A stretch of 22,545 bases of DNA from Candidatus Electronema nielsenii (lineage in GTDB: Bacteria; Desulfobacterota; Desulfobulbia; Desulfobulbales; Desulfobulbaceae), in contig JAGIXO010000016.1 of the NCBI GenBank assembly GCA_026122915.1, positions 1 through 22,545 of the forward strand, written 5' to 3'. Below, one piece after another: positions 7,026 to 13,988 of this stretch. Numbering within the stretch: the first letter of the stretch is position 1; the number at the start of each line of letters is the position of its first letter. The notes under the pieces are model-generated. The model made no database searches and was not told the DNA's origin. It saw nothing but the letters and a program-made list of their open reading frames with translations. The position numbers and the translations under genes are program-made.

Positions 7026-8447
7026 ATGGAATTTGAAACCGTGATCGGGCTGGAAGTCCACGCCCAGATGAAGACCAAGAGCAAGATATTCTGCGGCTGC
7101 TCGACCGAATTCGGCGCGCCGCCCAACACTCAGACCTGTCCGGTCTGCTTGGGAATGCCCGGCTCGCTGCCTGTGCTCAACCGGCAGGTGGTGGAGAATG
7201 GCATCAAGTTAGCCTTGGCCGTGGATGCAGAGATCAACCGGGAGAACCGCTTTGCCCGCAAGAACTACTTCTATCCTGATCTGCCCAAGGGCTATCAGAT
7301 ATCGCAGTTCGAGCTGCCTATTGCCGAGCATGGCCGCTTGGAGATTGAGGTCAATGGCGAGAAGAAGACCATAGGCATCACCCGCGCCCACATGGAGGAA
7401 GACGCAGGCAAGCTGATTCATGACGAGCGCGAGCCGAAGAGCTATGTTGACCTCAACCGCACCGGCACGCCGCTTTTAGAGATTGTCAGCGAGCCGGATT
7501 TGCGCTCGCCGGAAGAGGCGGCGGCATATCTCAAGCAGCTGCACGCCATAGTCCGCTGCTTGGACATCTGCGACGGCAACATGCAGGAAGGCAGCTTCCG
7601 CTGCGATGCCAACATTTCGCTGCGGCCCAGAGGCCAAGAGAAGCTCGGCACCCGCACTGAGCTGAAGAACATGAACTCCTTCCGCAACGTGCAGATGGCG
7701 CTCGAATATGAGGAGCGGCGGCAGCGGGACATTCTCCTTGATGGCGGCAGTATCACCCAGGCCACGCTGCTCTGGAACCCAGATACAGGCCGCACCGAGG
7801 CCATGCGCGGCAAGGAGGAGGCGCACGACTACCGCTACTTCCCAGACCCGGACTTAGTGCCGATCGTGATTGACGAGGCGTGGATAGAGCAGATGCGGCA
7901 GAGCTTGCCTGAACTACCCAAGCAGCGGCGACTGCGCTTCATGGACAGGCTCGGCATTGCGGAAGAGGCAGCAGCCATCCTTACTTCCTCCCGTGAGCTG
8001 GCCGACTTCTTCGAGCAGGTCTGCACTGACTTCGGCAATGCAAAGAAGGCGGCTAACTTCATCACCACTGAGCTGCTGCGTGAATACAGCCCAGAGCAGT
8101 TTGGCGACTGCAAGGTAACGGCCAAGCAGCTCGCTGCTCTACTGGCAATGGAGGAGAAGGGTACGATCTCTGGCAAGATTGCCAAGACCGTCTTTGCCGA
8201 GATGCTGGCTACCGGCGCAGACCCGGAGTTCATCGTCAAAGAGAAAGGACTGGTGCAGATGAGCGACGAGGGCGAGCTGCTGGCTGCTGTCCGCGAGGTT
8301 CTTGCTGCCAACCCAGAGCAGGTGCAGCAGTTCCGCGAAGGCAAGACCAAGGTCATGGGTTTTCTGGTCGGTCAGTTGATGCAGAAGACCAAGGGGAAAG
8401 CGAATCCGCAGTTGGCGAACAAGCTCTTGACGGAGGAGCTGAAGTAA
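7026..8447 (+). CDS. gatB: Asp-tRNA(Asn)/Glu-tRNA(Gln) amidotransferase subunit B
   Basis: GatB converts misacylated Glu-tRNA(Gln) or Asp-tRNA(Asn) to the correct aminoacyl-tRNA, acting with GatA and GatC. The 473 residues fit the family length. The N-terminus FETVIGLEVHAQMKTKSKIF and the zinc-site cysteines (FCGCSTEFG and TCPVCLGMPG) are diagnostic, as are AHDYRYFPDPDLVP and the C-terminal YqeY-like tail (KTKVMGFLVGQLMQKTKGKA). An AAGGAAAA ribosome-binding site precedes the ATG. gatA and gatC are not adjacent, which is common. It is GC-rich and ends 6 bp before the terminator-like repeat at 8454-8520, where it converges with the minus-strand HU/Ig gene. Confidence 0.98.
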   Translation: MEFETVIGLEVHAQMKTKSKIFCGCSTEFGAPPNTQTCPVCLGMPGSLPVLNRQVVENGIKLALAVDAEINRENRFARKNYFYPDLPKGYQISQFELPIAEHGRLEIEVNGEKKTIGITRAHMEEDAGKLIHDEREPKSYVDLNRTGTPLLEIVSEPDLRSPEEAAAYLKQLHAIVRCLDICDGNMQEGSFRCDANISLRPRGQEKLGTRTELKNMNSFRNVQMALEYEERRQRDILLDGGSITQATLLWNPDTGRTEAMRGKEEAHDYRYFPDPDLVPIVIDEAWIEQMRQSLPELPKQRRLRFMDRLGIAEEAAAILTSSRELADFFEQVCTDFGNAKKAANFITTELLREYSPEQFGDCKVTAKQLAALLAMEEKGTISGKIAKTVFAEMLATGADPEFIVKEKGLVQMSDEGELLAAVREVLAANPEQVQQFREGKTKVMGFLVGQLMQKTKGKANPQLANKLLTEELK

Positions 8448-8453
8448 AAGGAT

Positions 8454-8520
8454 TTGTTAAGAATGCCTGCTGCACAACACAACAGGCCGGAAGAGATTCC
8501 GGCCTTCCGGCCCGTTCAGT
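8454..8520. repeat. Terminator-like dispersed repeat, copy A
   Basis: This 67-bp element matches the one at 11859-11926 over its whole length with a few substitutions and single-base gaps. Both contain TTGT(T/C)AAGAATGCC, a GGCCGGAA arm, GAGATTCC and CTTCCGGCCCGTTCAGT. In copy A, GGCCGGAA-GAGA-TTCCGGCC forms an 8-bp hairpin. The element lies between the convergent ends of gatB and the HU/Ig gene and contains that gene's stop codon (8516-8518). A bidirectional terminator or a small repeat family are both possible; there is no classic T-tract. Confidence 0.7.
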
Positions 8521-9595
8521 CCTCCGACCGCACATCCAGAATATCCACCAGCCTGCCCGCATAGCCGTTGCGCGCAAGACTGACCAGCGCGTCAAAGCTC
8601 TTCACAACCACAGTCAGCTCAGTCACCGCAGAGTTGGGAAAGCCCTGCAAGGTGAGCGTTCCGTTCGCCGTGACCGTCACTGCCGGGCCTGCCTTGCCGT
8701 CCTCAGTCATATCGATCAGGCTGAAGAGCAGATGGCCTGCGTGAACATCCAGCACGGCCTGAATCCGCAGCCGCTCGTTCGCGGTAGCTGTTCCACCGGT
8801 CACACTGACAAGGGCGCTGTCCGCGCTGCCAGTGAGGATGCCTGTTTCCGGCGGATGAGGATGGCCGAAAAGCGGCACGGTCAAGGGCGAGCGCAGCTTG
8901 CGGTTGTACACGCCAGTGCGCACCGTACCATGCTCGGTATATTGCGCGCTGATGGAGAGCGCATACTCATTGTTCCACGGATGCGCTTGGGCCGGGATTG
9001 TCGGAGTCAGCATAACTGAGGTATTCGAGATCGCGCCAAATATCTGCTGCGCCGTGCTGCCTGAGCGCGTGCCTTCAATCACGCAGCCGCATTCCGGGTC
9101 GTCTTCAGCAAAGGCGAGATTCGAGCCGCTCAGTTTGAGGATGTTGCCTGCCACAAGCACATCAGGCAGCTTCAGGTGGGTATCTTCAGCAAAAGAAATC
9201 ACGGGCAGCTTGGTTTCAACCGGGAGCTTTTCAAAGCGGGCCTCTTGCCGCACCTTACGCACAAAGGGAGCGGTCGCATAAACCTTCACTTGCAGCGACT
9301 CCGCGCCTCCAGGCAGCGGGTCGTTTGGGCTGTCCATCTTGCCAGTGAACGAGTTCGTGAAGGTGAGGGCATCTTTGATCGTCACCTGCCTGCCACCGAT
9401 CAGATGCGCCTGAATATTGCCGAACAGATCGCTAATAGTCGTTTTGATGGATTCCAGGTCACTGCCGGGATGCGCTGCGGCTATCTCGGCGGCCAGCTCG
9501 TCAATGCCAACCACTTTGCTCGGCACAAAACGCGGTCTGTAGGAAATGGGGGTGGTGAGGCCGTTCATCTCCGGTCGCCATTGAATACGATCCAT
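8516..9595 (-). CDS. HU-like domain plus Ig-like (DUF4469-type) protein
   Basis: This 359-residue protein has a HU/IHF-like N-terminal region (about 20-122). It includes IDELAAEIAAAHPGSDLESI (helices), GNIQAHLIGGRQVTIKDA (beta arm) and a closing strand SLQVKVYATAPFVRKVRQEA. Residues about 135-235 form a beta-rich Ig-like segment with GNILKLSGSNLAF and the SVMLTP strand, resembling DUF4469. The C-terminal 110 residues are beta-rich and not recognised. There is no signal peptide, so it is probably cytoplasmic and may bind DNA, though many members of this family have no proven binding. AGGAG precedes the ATG by 8 bp. A near-consensus promoter (9654-9682) and a 23-bp dyad array (9698-9904) lie just upstream, which suggests special control and perhaps self-binding. 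Confidence 0.6.
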   Translation of the reverse strand: MDRIQWRPEMNGLTTPISYRPRFVPSKVVGIDELAAEIAAAHPGSDLESIKTTISDLFGNIQAHLIGGRQVTIKDALTFTNSFTGKMDSPNDPLPGGAESLQVKVYATAPFVRKVRQEARFEKLPVETKLPVISFAEDTHLKLPDVLVAGNILKLSGSNLAFAEDDPECGCVIEGTRSGSTAQQIFGAISNTSVMLTPTIPAQAHPWNNEYALSISAQYTEHGTVRTGVYNRKLRSPLTVPLFGHPHPPETGILTGSADSALVSVTGGTATANERLRIQAVLDVHAGHLLFSLIDMTEDGKAGPAVTVTANGTLTLQGFPNSAVTELTVVVKSFDALVSLARNGYAGRLVDILDVRSED

Positions 9596-9653
9596 AGCTG
9601 TTCTCCTGTTGAATTATCTGCTTGTGATAACTGCGCAAGTCAACCTTCACGGC

Positions 9654-9682
9654 ATCATAAAGCGCGTAAGGCGGCTTGTCAA
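9654..9682 (-). promoter_or_regulatory. Sigma-70 promoter of the HU/Ig gene
   Basis: Read on the minus strand, TTGACA (9677-9682), a 17-bp spacer and TATGAT (9654-9659) make a near-perfect sigma-70 promoter. The start site would fall near 9647, giving a leader of about 50 bases before the ATG at 9595. The -35 box lies 15 bp from the first unit of the 23-bp array, with a small inverted repeat (ATTTGC-GG-GCAAAT, 9687-9700) between them. Confidence 0.8.
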
Positions 9683-9697
9683 GAGAATTTGCGGGCA

Positions 9698-9904
9698 AAT
9701 CCTAAGCTAATGGGATTTGAAATCCTAAACGTTTGGGATTTACATTCCTAAGCTAATGGGATTTGAAATCCTAAACGTTTGGGATTTAGAATCCTAAGCT
9801 AATGGGATTTAGAATCCTAAGCTAATGGGATTTAGAATCCTAAGCTAATGGGATTTAGAATCCTAAGCTAATGGGATTTGCAATCCTAAACGTTTGGGAT
9901 TTTG
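9698..9904. repeat. Nine-unit 23-bp tandem dyad array with two core types
   Basis: Nine units of exactly 23 bp run without gaps from 9698. Each has arms AATCC and GGATT around a 10-bp core. Core A is TAAGCTAATG (units 1, 3, 5, 6, 7, 8) and core B is TAAACGTTTG (units 2, 4, 9), giving the order A-B-A-B-A-A-A-A-B. Core B contains the palindrome AAACGTTT and makes the unit almost a perfect dyad. The 8-bp word GCGGGCAA occurs on both sides of the array (9691-9698 and 9905-9912). The array lies after the TPR gene and immediately upstream of the HU/Ig promoter. It looks like a set of protein-binding sites; no unique spacers are present. Confidence 0.92.
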
Positions 9905-9930
9905 GCGGGCAAGGAGGGAGGGGTTGCGGC

Positions 9931-11220
9931 TTAATGGGAGGAGCTGCGTTGCTGGGCCAGCTTATCCAGCCACTGCTGCACCTTCTTGGCAGCGGGGTGT
10001 CCCATTGCCTGAAACAGACTCAGGCTCTTCTTCCACAGCTCTTCCGCTTGCGTAAGATCACCGCGCTTCTCATACACAAGGCCCAGATTGGCGTAATTCG
10101 CTGCCATGCCTTCCTTGCTGCCCAAGGCTTCGCTGATCTCAAGGCTCTTCCTGTACATCTCCTCCGCCTTGTCCAGCTCGCCGCGTGTCCGATACACAAG
10201 GCCCAGATTGCCGTAATCCTGCGCCATGCCTTCCTTGCGGCCCAAGGCTTGTTCAATCTCAAGGCTCTTCCTGTGCATCTCCTCGGCCTTGTCTAACTCG
10301 CCGCGTGTCTTATACACAATGCCCAGATTGCCGTAATCCTGCGCCATGCCTTCCTTGCGGCCCAAGGCTTCGTCAAGTGCAAGAGCCTTCCTGAACATCT
10401 CCTCCGCCTTGTCTAACTCGCCGCGTATCCCATACACAATGCCCAGATTGCCGTACTGATTCGCCATGCCTTCCTTGCTGCCTAATGCTTCGTTGAGCGC
10501 AAGGCTCTTCCTGTGCATTTCTTCCGCCTTGTCTAACTCACCGAGTGTCTGATACACATTGCCCAGATTGCCGTAAGCCGCTGCCTGTTCCTTTTTGTCC
10601 TGATGCGCTTCACCCAAGGCCAGCACTTTGCGGTATGCCTCTTCCGCCTGCGCAAGCTCCCCTGTGCGCCACAGCACATGCCCAAGCCGGTTCCAGCCGT
10701 CCGCATTGTCCGGGTCAAGCTGCACCGCCTTCTGGTACGCAGCCAAGGCCGCCTTGGTGTCGCTCATATACGCCAATGCGCCCAAGTGGCGGGCTGCGGC
10801 GGCTGCTTCTTTGTTCGCCTTTTGCCCTTCCGCCTCTTTGCTGCGCAGCACCTCAGCAAAGATTGCCTGCGCCTTGGCCGTGTCGCCCTGCTGCAATGCC
10901 TGCAAGGCATCATTGATGCTTGCGGCGGGCGCATCAGCTTTCGCCAAAGCGGTGATTGCTTCAGTCAACGCCTTGATCTGCTCATCCTTGGCCTCCAGCT
11001 GCGGCCCAACCAGCTCTTTTGCCAGCTTGCCCGCCTCCTCCGAGGACATGCCATAGGTCACAGCGACATTGCCGCCCGCATGAATCGCTGGCGACTGATT
11101 GCCTTGAGTGAAGATGCCGCGCAACAGACGGAGAAAGAAGTTGTTCTCCTGCCTGCCAATGGCGTTCTTGCCTTGAGCGATGTTCTGCTCTCCGCCCTTG
11201 CTGTCAAAGGTGTCTCCCAT
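9931..11220 (-). CDS. Tetratricopeptide-repeat protein, kinesin-light-chain-like repeats
   Basis: This 429-residue protein has a non-repeat N-terminus (MGDTFDSKGGEQNIAQGKNA) of a kind seen on bacterial TPR scaffold proteins. A coiled-coil-like stretch (60-95) follows, then a canonical TPR (about 144-177). Six 40-residue repeats start at residues 187, 227, 267, 307, 347 and 387, each opening G-E/D-L-x-x-A-E-E and carrying YGNLGxVY. This is the TPR_12 / kinesin-light-chain style, used for protein-protein contacts. No catalytic or signal sequence is present. AAAGGA lies just upstream of the ATG. It follows higBA by 27 bp on the same strand and may be co-transcribed with it. Its partner is not evident. 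Confidence 0.88.
   Translation of the reverse strand: MGDTFDSKGGEQNIAQGKNAIGRQENNFFLRLLRGIFTQGNQSPAIHAGGNVAVTYGMSSEEAGKLAKELVGPQLEAKDEQIKALTEAITALAKADAPAASINDALQALQQGDTAKAQAIFAEVLRSKEAEGQKANKEAAAAARHLGALAYMSDTKAALAAYQKAVQLDPDNADGWNRLGHVLWRTGELAQAEEAYRKVLALGEAHQDKKEQAAAYGNLGNVYQTLGELDKAEEMHRKSLALNEALGSKEGMANQYGNLGIVYGIRGELDKAEEMFRKALALDEALGRKEGMAQDYGNLGIVYKTRGELDKAEEMHRKSLEIEQALGRKEGMAQDYGNLGLVYRTRGELDKAEEMYRKSLEISEALGSKEGMAANYANLGLVYEKRGDLTQAEELWKKSLSLFQAMGHPAAKKVQQWLDKLAQQRSSSH
10063..10542. repeat. Four near-identical 120-bp coding repeats
   Basis: Four consecutive 120-bp units encode residues 227-386 of the TPR protein and differ at few positions; more diverged units flank them on both sides. 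Near identity at the DNA level suggests recent expansion or homogenisation by recombination, so the copy number may differ between strains. Confidence 0.85.
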
Positions 11221-11247
11221 CTTGTTTCCTTTGCTCCTGTTGTTTGC

Positions 11248-11529
11248 TTACACAATCCCCAGCTTGCAGCCCAATGCCTCAACCACCTTCCTGACTGTCT
11301 CGAACTTCGGCGAGCTGCCCTGCGCCAAGGCTTTGTAGAGATTCTGGCGGCTGAGATTGGCCTTCTTGGCTATTTCGCTGATGCCCTGCGCCTTTGCCAC
11401 CTGCCCAATGGCCATCATCAGCTGCTCGCTGTCGCCTTCCTCAAAGGAAACCTTGAGGTATTCACGGATCATCTCTGGGCTGTCGAGATATTCAACTGCA
11501 TCCCATGTTCTCGTGGTTATCTTATTCAT
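11248..11529 (-). CDS. higA: HigA-like antitoxin (addiction-module antidote)
   Basis: This 93-residue protein belongs to the addiction-module antidote family paired with RelE-like killers. Its start MNKITTRTWDAVEYLDSPEM and the segment IREYLKVSFEEGD are typical. A Cro/C1-type helix-turn-helix occupies about residues 50-78 (GISEIAKKANLSRQNLYKAL). The frame is open further upstream, but the ATG at 11529 is chosen because it starts the conserved domain and overlaps the toxin stop (11522-11524) by 8 bp, which fits translational coupling. It should bind the toxin and repress the operon. It ends 27 bp before the TPR gene. Confidence 0.88.
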   Translation of the reverse strand: MNKITTRTWDAVEYLDSPEMIREYLKVSFEEGDSEQLMMAIGQVAKAQGISEIAKKANLSRQNLYKALAQGSSPKFETVRKVVEALGCKLGIV

Positions 11530-11830
11530 GATCTTGCTCCAGTTCTGCCATGATGGCTTTTGCCCGTTCAATGTCTTTGCTCTGGCTTGATTTGTCGCCG
11601 CCGCAGAGGAGGAAAACAACTTTGCACGCTCTTATGGTGTAGTAAGCGCGGAAGCCGGGGCCGAAAAAGAAACGCAGCTCAAACAGCCCGTCTCCTATGT
11701 TTTTGTGATCACCAAAGCTGCCAAGCTGAATCCTGTCAAAACGGCTGATGATTCTTGCCCGGAACGTGATGTCTTTGATGCCAGCCATCCATCTGTCAAA
11801 GACATTGGTTGTCTCAATTTCGTATTTCAT
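11522..11830 (-). CDS. higB: HigB/RelE-like toxin (addiction-module killer)
   Basis: This 102-residue member of the RelE/ParE superfamily shows the killer-protein signature: VFDRWMAGIKDITFRARIIS, GSFGDHKNIGDGLFELRFFF, GPGFRAYYTIRA and VVFLLCGGDKSSQSKDIERA. These proteins usually cut mRNA on the ribosome. Toxin precedes antitoxin, as in higBA. ATG at 11830 is preferred; a TTG at 11857 would add nine residues that do not belong to the domain. No strong Shine-Dalgarno is seen. The upstream repeat copy B carries TTGACA on the minus strand (11860-11865), but the matching -10 is poor. All conserved core positions look intact. Confidence 0.87.
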   Translation of the reverse strand: MKYEIETTNVFDRWMAGIKDITFRARIISRFDRIQLGSFGDHKNIGDGLFELRFFFGPGFRAYYTIRACKVVFLLCGGDKSSQSKDIERAKAIMAELEQDHE

Positions 11831-11858
11831 CTGTTGACTGTCGCATGGAAGAGACAAG

Positions 11859-11926
11859 TTGTCAAGAATGCCAGCCGCAAAACACAGCGGGCCGGAAAGA
11901 GATTCCTCCCTTCCGGCCCGTTCAGT
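11859..11926. repeat. Terminator-like dispersed repeat, copy B
   Basis: Second copy of the element at 8454-8520. Here the arms CGGGCCGGAA and TTCCGGCCCG form a 10-bp perfect stem on either strand, and a T-rich stretch follows on the minus strand. It lies 20 bp after the stop of fhs and just before the higB start, so it probably ends fhs transcription. Confidence 0.75.
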
Positions 11927-11946
11927 GCTTCGTATGCGGCAGCTTC

Positions 11947-13710
11947 TTAGAACACGCCCTTCACCTTGCCGGTCTCCACATCCACATCAATGCGGCGATA
12001 GGCGGGATCAGAAGCCGTGCCCGGCATCAGCGTGATTGCCCCGGCCACTGGCACGACAAAGCCTGCGCCCTTGTAGGTGAGGATGTCGCGGATGGGCAGC
12101 GTCCAGCCTTTGGGCGCACCCTTCAGCTTGGGATCATGCGAGAGCGAGAGATGCGTCTTAACCATGCAGGTGGTCATGTTCTTCATCTCCGGGTCTGCCT
12201 CCAGCCGCTTCAGCTTGGCCTGCGCTTCCGGTGTGTAGCTCACGCCGTCGCCGCCGTACACTTCCTTGACAATCAGCTCAATGCGCTTGGAGAGCGGAGT
12301 CTCCAGATCGTAGAGGAACTTGAAGTCGTTCGGCTCCTCGCAGGCATCAATGACCGCATCCGCAAACTCCAGTGCGCCCTCACCGCCGTGCTGCCAATGC
12401 GTTGACAAGGCCACCCGCGCTCCGGCTGCCTCACATATCCGGCGCACGGCCTTGGTCTCGTTGTCGCTGTCGGTGTAGAAGGCGTTGATGCAGACGACCG
12501 GGTTGATGCCCGCCTTCTTTACGGTCTCAATGTGATGAATCAGGTTCTCGCAGCCCTTCTCCACCCAGCCGACGTTCTCGCCCTTGTACTCCTCCGGCAT
12601 TGGACGGCCCGGCACAGGGATGGGCGCACCGCCGTGGCATTTGAGCGCACGGATGGTTGCGACGACTACTGCGCAGTTCGGCTTGAGGCCAGAGTAGCGG
12701 CACTTGAGGTTCCAGAACTTCTCGAAGCCGATGTCCGCGCCGAAGCCAGACTCGGTGATGTTGTAGTCTGCCAGCTTGAGAGCAACGCGGTCGGCAATGA
12801 CAGAGGATTGACCAATAGCGATGTTGGCGAACGGACCGGCATGGACAATCACCGGCTGCCCCTCAATGGTCTGCATCAGGTTGGGGTTGATCGCATCCAC
12901 CATCCACGCAGTCATTGCACCTGCCACATCCAAGTCCGTAGCAGTGATCGGCCTGTCTTGCTTGTCATAGGCCATTACCATCCTGCCGATCCGCTCGCGC
13001 ATGTCTTTCAGGTCTTTGGCAATGGAGAGGATGGCCATGATCTCGGAGCTGACTGCGATGTTGAAGCCGGACTGCATGGTCATGCCGTCCGAGGTGCCGC
13101 CAAGCCCGATGGTGATGTTGCGCAGGGCTTGGGCGCAGTAGTCCATGATCCAGCGGAACTCCACCTTCTTGGGGTGGATATCGAGACGGCGCAGACCGCG
13201 CTGACTCAGCTGCTCGTCGGTGTAGTTGCTCTCATGCTGCATACGGGACGTGAGCGCGACCATGCCGAGGTTGTGGGCATTCATGATCGCGTTGATGTCG
13301 CCGGTCATGCCCAGCGAGAAGGGCGTGAGCGGCACACACTGCGACAAACCGCCGCCTGCTGCCGAGCCTTTGATGTTCATGGTCGGGCCGCCGGAAGGCT
13401 GGCGGATAGCACCAACCACGGACTTGCCGCGCTTGCCCATGCCCTGCACTAAGCCCATCGAGCAGGTGGACTTGCCTTCGCCCAGCGGGGTCGGGGTGAT
13501 GGCGGTCACATCAATGTACTTGCCGTCGGGCCGGTCTTTCAGCCGCTCAAGGATGGCGCGGTAGTCCAGCTTAGCCAAGTAATGGCCGTGCGGCAGCAGC
13601 TCCTCCTTCTTCAGGCCAAGCTGCTCGCCCAGCTGATAGACGGTCTTCATGCTGCTTTCAGCGGCTTCAGCGATTTCCCAGTCGGCGTGTTTGGTGGGAT
13701 CCAAAGGCAT
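11947..13710 (-). CDS. fhs: Formate-tetrahydrofolate ligase
   Basis: The enzyme activates formate with ATP to 10-formyl-tetrahydrofolate, the entry step of the methyl branch of the Wood-Ljungdahl pathway and a source of one-carbon units. The 587 residues are slightly longer than the usual ~560. The P-loop TPTPLGEGKST (about 73-83), the motif RQPSGGPTMNIKGSAAGGG, GGTSDGMTMQSGF and the C-terminal ITLMPGTASDPAYRRIDVD are all present. AGGAG precedes the ATG. The promoter at 13819-13847 gives a leader of about 100 bases containing an inverted repeat (13777-13792). The stop is followed by the terminator-like repeat copy B. It is GC-rich and clearly a core gene; a carbon-fixing or one-carbon oxidising anaerobe would use it centrally. 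Confidence 0.98.
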   Translation of the reverse strand: MPLDPTKHADWEIAEAAESSMKTVYQLGEQLGLKKEELLPHGHYLAKLDYRAILERLKDRPDGKYIDVTAITPTPLGEGKSTCSMGLVQGMGKRGKSVVGAIRQPSGGPTMNIKGSAAGGGLSQCVPLTPFSLGMTGDINAIMNAHNLGMVALTSRMQHESNYTDEQLSQRGLRRLDIHPKKVEFRWIMDYCAQALRNITIGLGGTSDGMTMQSGFNIAVSSEIMAILSIAKDLKDMRERIGRMVMAYDKQDRPITATDLDVAGAMTAWMVDAINPNLMQTIEGQPVIVHAGPFANIAIGQSSVIADRVALKLADYNITESGFGADIGFEKFWNLKCRYSGLKPNCAVVVATIRALKCHGGAPIPVPGRPMPEEYKGENVGWVEKGCENLIHHIETVKKAGINPVVCINAFYTDSDNETKAVRRICEAAGARVALSTHWQHGGEGALEFADAVIDACEEPNDFKFLYDLETPLSKRIELIVKEVYGGDGVSYTPEAQAKLKRLEADPEMKNMTTCMVKTHLSLSHDPKLKGAPKGWTLPIRDILTYKGAGFVVPVAGAITLMPGTASDPAYRRIDVDVETGKVKGVF

Positions 13711-13776
13711 GGCGGTTCTCCTGTGTGAAAGAAATTAAAGGGATTGAAGACTGCAAATTCAGAGCATATAAGAAGC

Positions 13777-13792
13777 GCACCAGAGCTGGTGC
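13777..13792. other. Inverted repeat in the fhs leader
   Basis: GCACCAGAGCTGGTGC is a palindrome except for its two central bases. It lies between the predicted fhs transcription start (about 13812) and the start codon. It could be an operator or a short hairpin in the leader RNA (GCACCA-GCTC-TGGTGC on the transcript). No T-tract follows, so it is not a terminator. Confidence 0.5.
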
Positions 13793-13806
13793 GGTGCAGA
13801 CAATAG

Positions 13807-13847
13807 TACGAATACACCTTGATAGCAGGTTTAGAACGTATTGTCAA
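13807..13847. repeat. 41-bp repeat, copy 1 (upstream of fhs)
   Basis: This stretch matches 15187-15227 at 37 of 41 positions without gaps; the last 25 bases (13823-13847) are identical. It contains the -35 and -10 boxes predicted for fhs on the minus strand. On the plus strand both copies read as a short peptide segment (YEYTLIAGLERIVKE against YECYLLAGLERIVNKE), but copy 1 is closed by stops on both sides. Confidence 0.85.
13819..13847 (-). promoter_or_regulatory. Predicted sigma-70 promoter of fhs
   Basis: On the minus strand TTGACA (13842-13847), a 17-bp spacer and TATCAA (13819-13824) fit sigma-70 spacing, with a consensus -35 and a moderate -10. The start would be near 13812. The bases between here and the end of the regulator gene (13848-13988) show no gene or hairpin that I can support. 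Confidence 0.6.
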
Positions 13848-13988
13848 GGAGTAGCAGCGTCCAGCGAACTGAAGCAATTGCTGAAATGAGTCAAACAGAT
13901 CAACGCATCGGAAGGAAGTGGCAAAAGATTGCAACAGAGACGGGGAAAATAGGCAGCAGGAAAGGCTCGTGCATCCCCTCATTGTGCC

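Noticed and set aside
9698..9904. The 23-bp array as a CRISPR array
   Set aside because: Units are directly adjacent with no unique spacers, only two core types occur, and no cas gene is present.
10603..11553. Long plus-strand frame opposite the TPR and HigA genes
   Set aside because: It lies antisense to a clear TPR protein and an antitoxin and has no recognisable domain; it arises from codon bias of the true genes.
11837..11865. Promoter for higBA inside repeat copy B
   Set aside because: TTGACA is present, but the sequence 17 bp downstream (GACAGT) is a poor -10 and the transcript would start almost at the start codon.
12532..13452. Plus-strand frame of 306 codons opposite fhs
   Set aside because: The minus strand encodes a complete, motif-rich formate-tetrahydrofolate ligase; the opposite frame has no domain.
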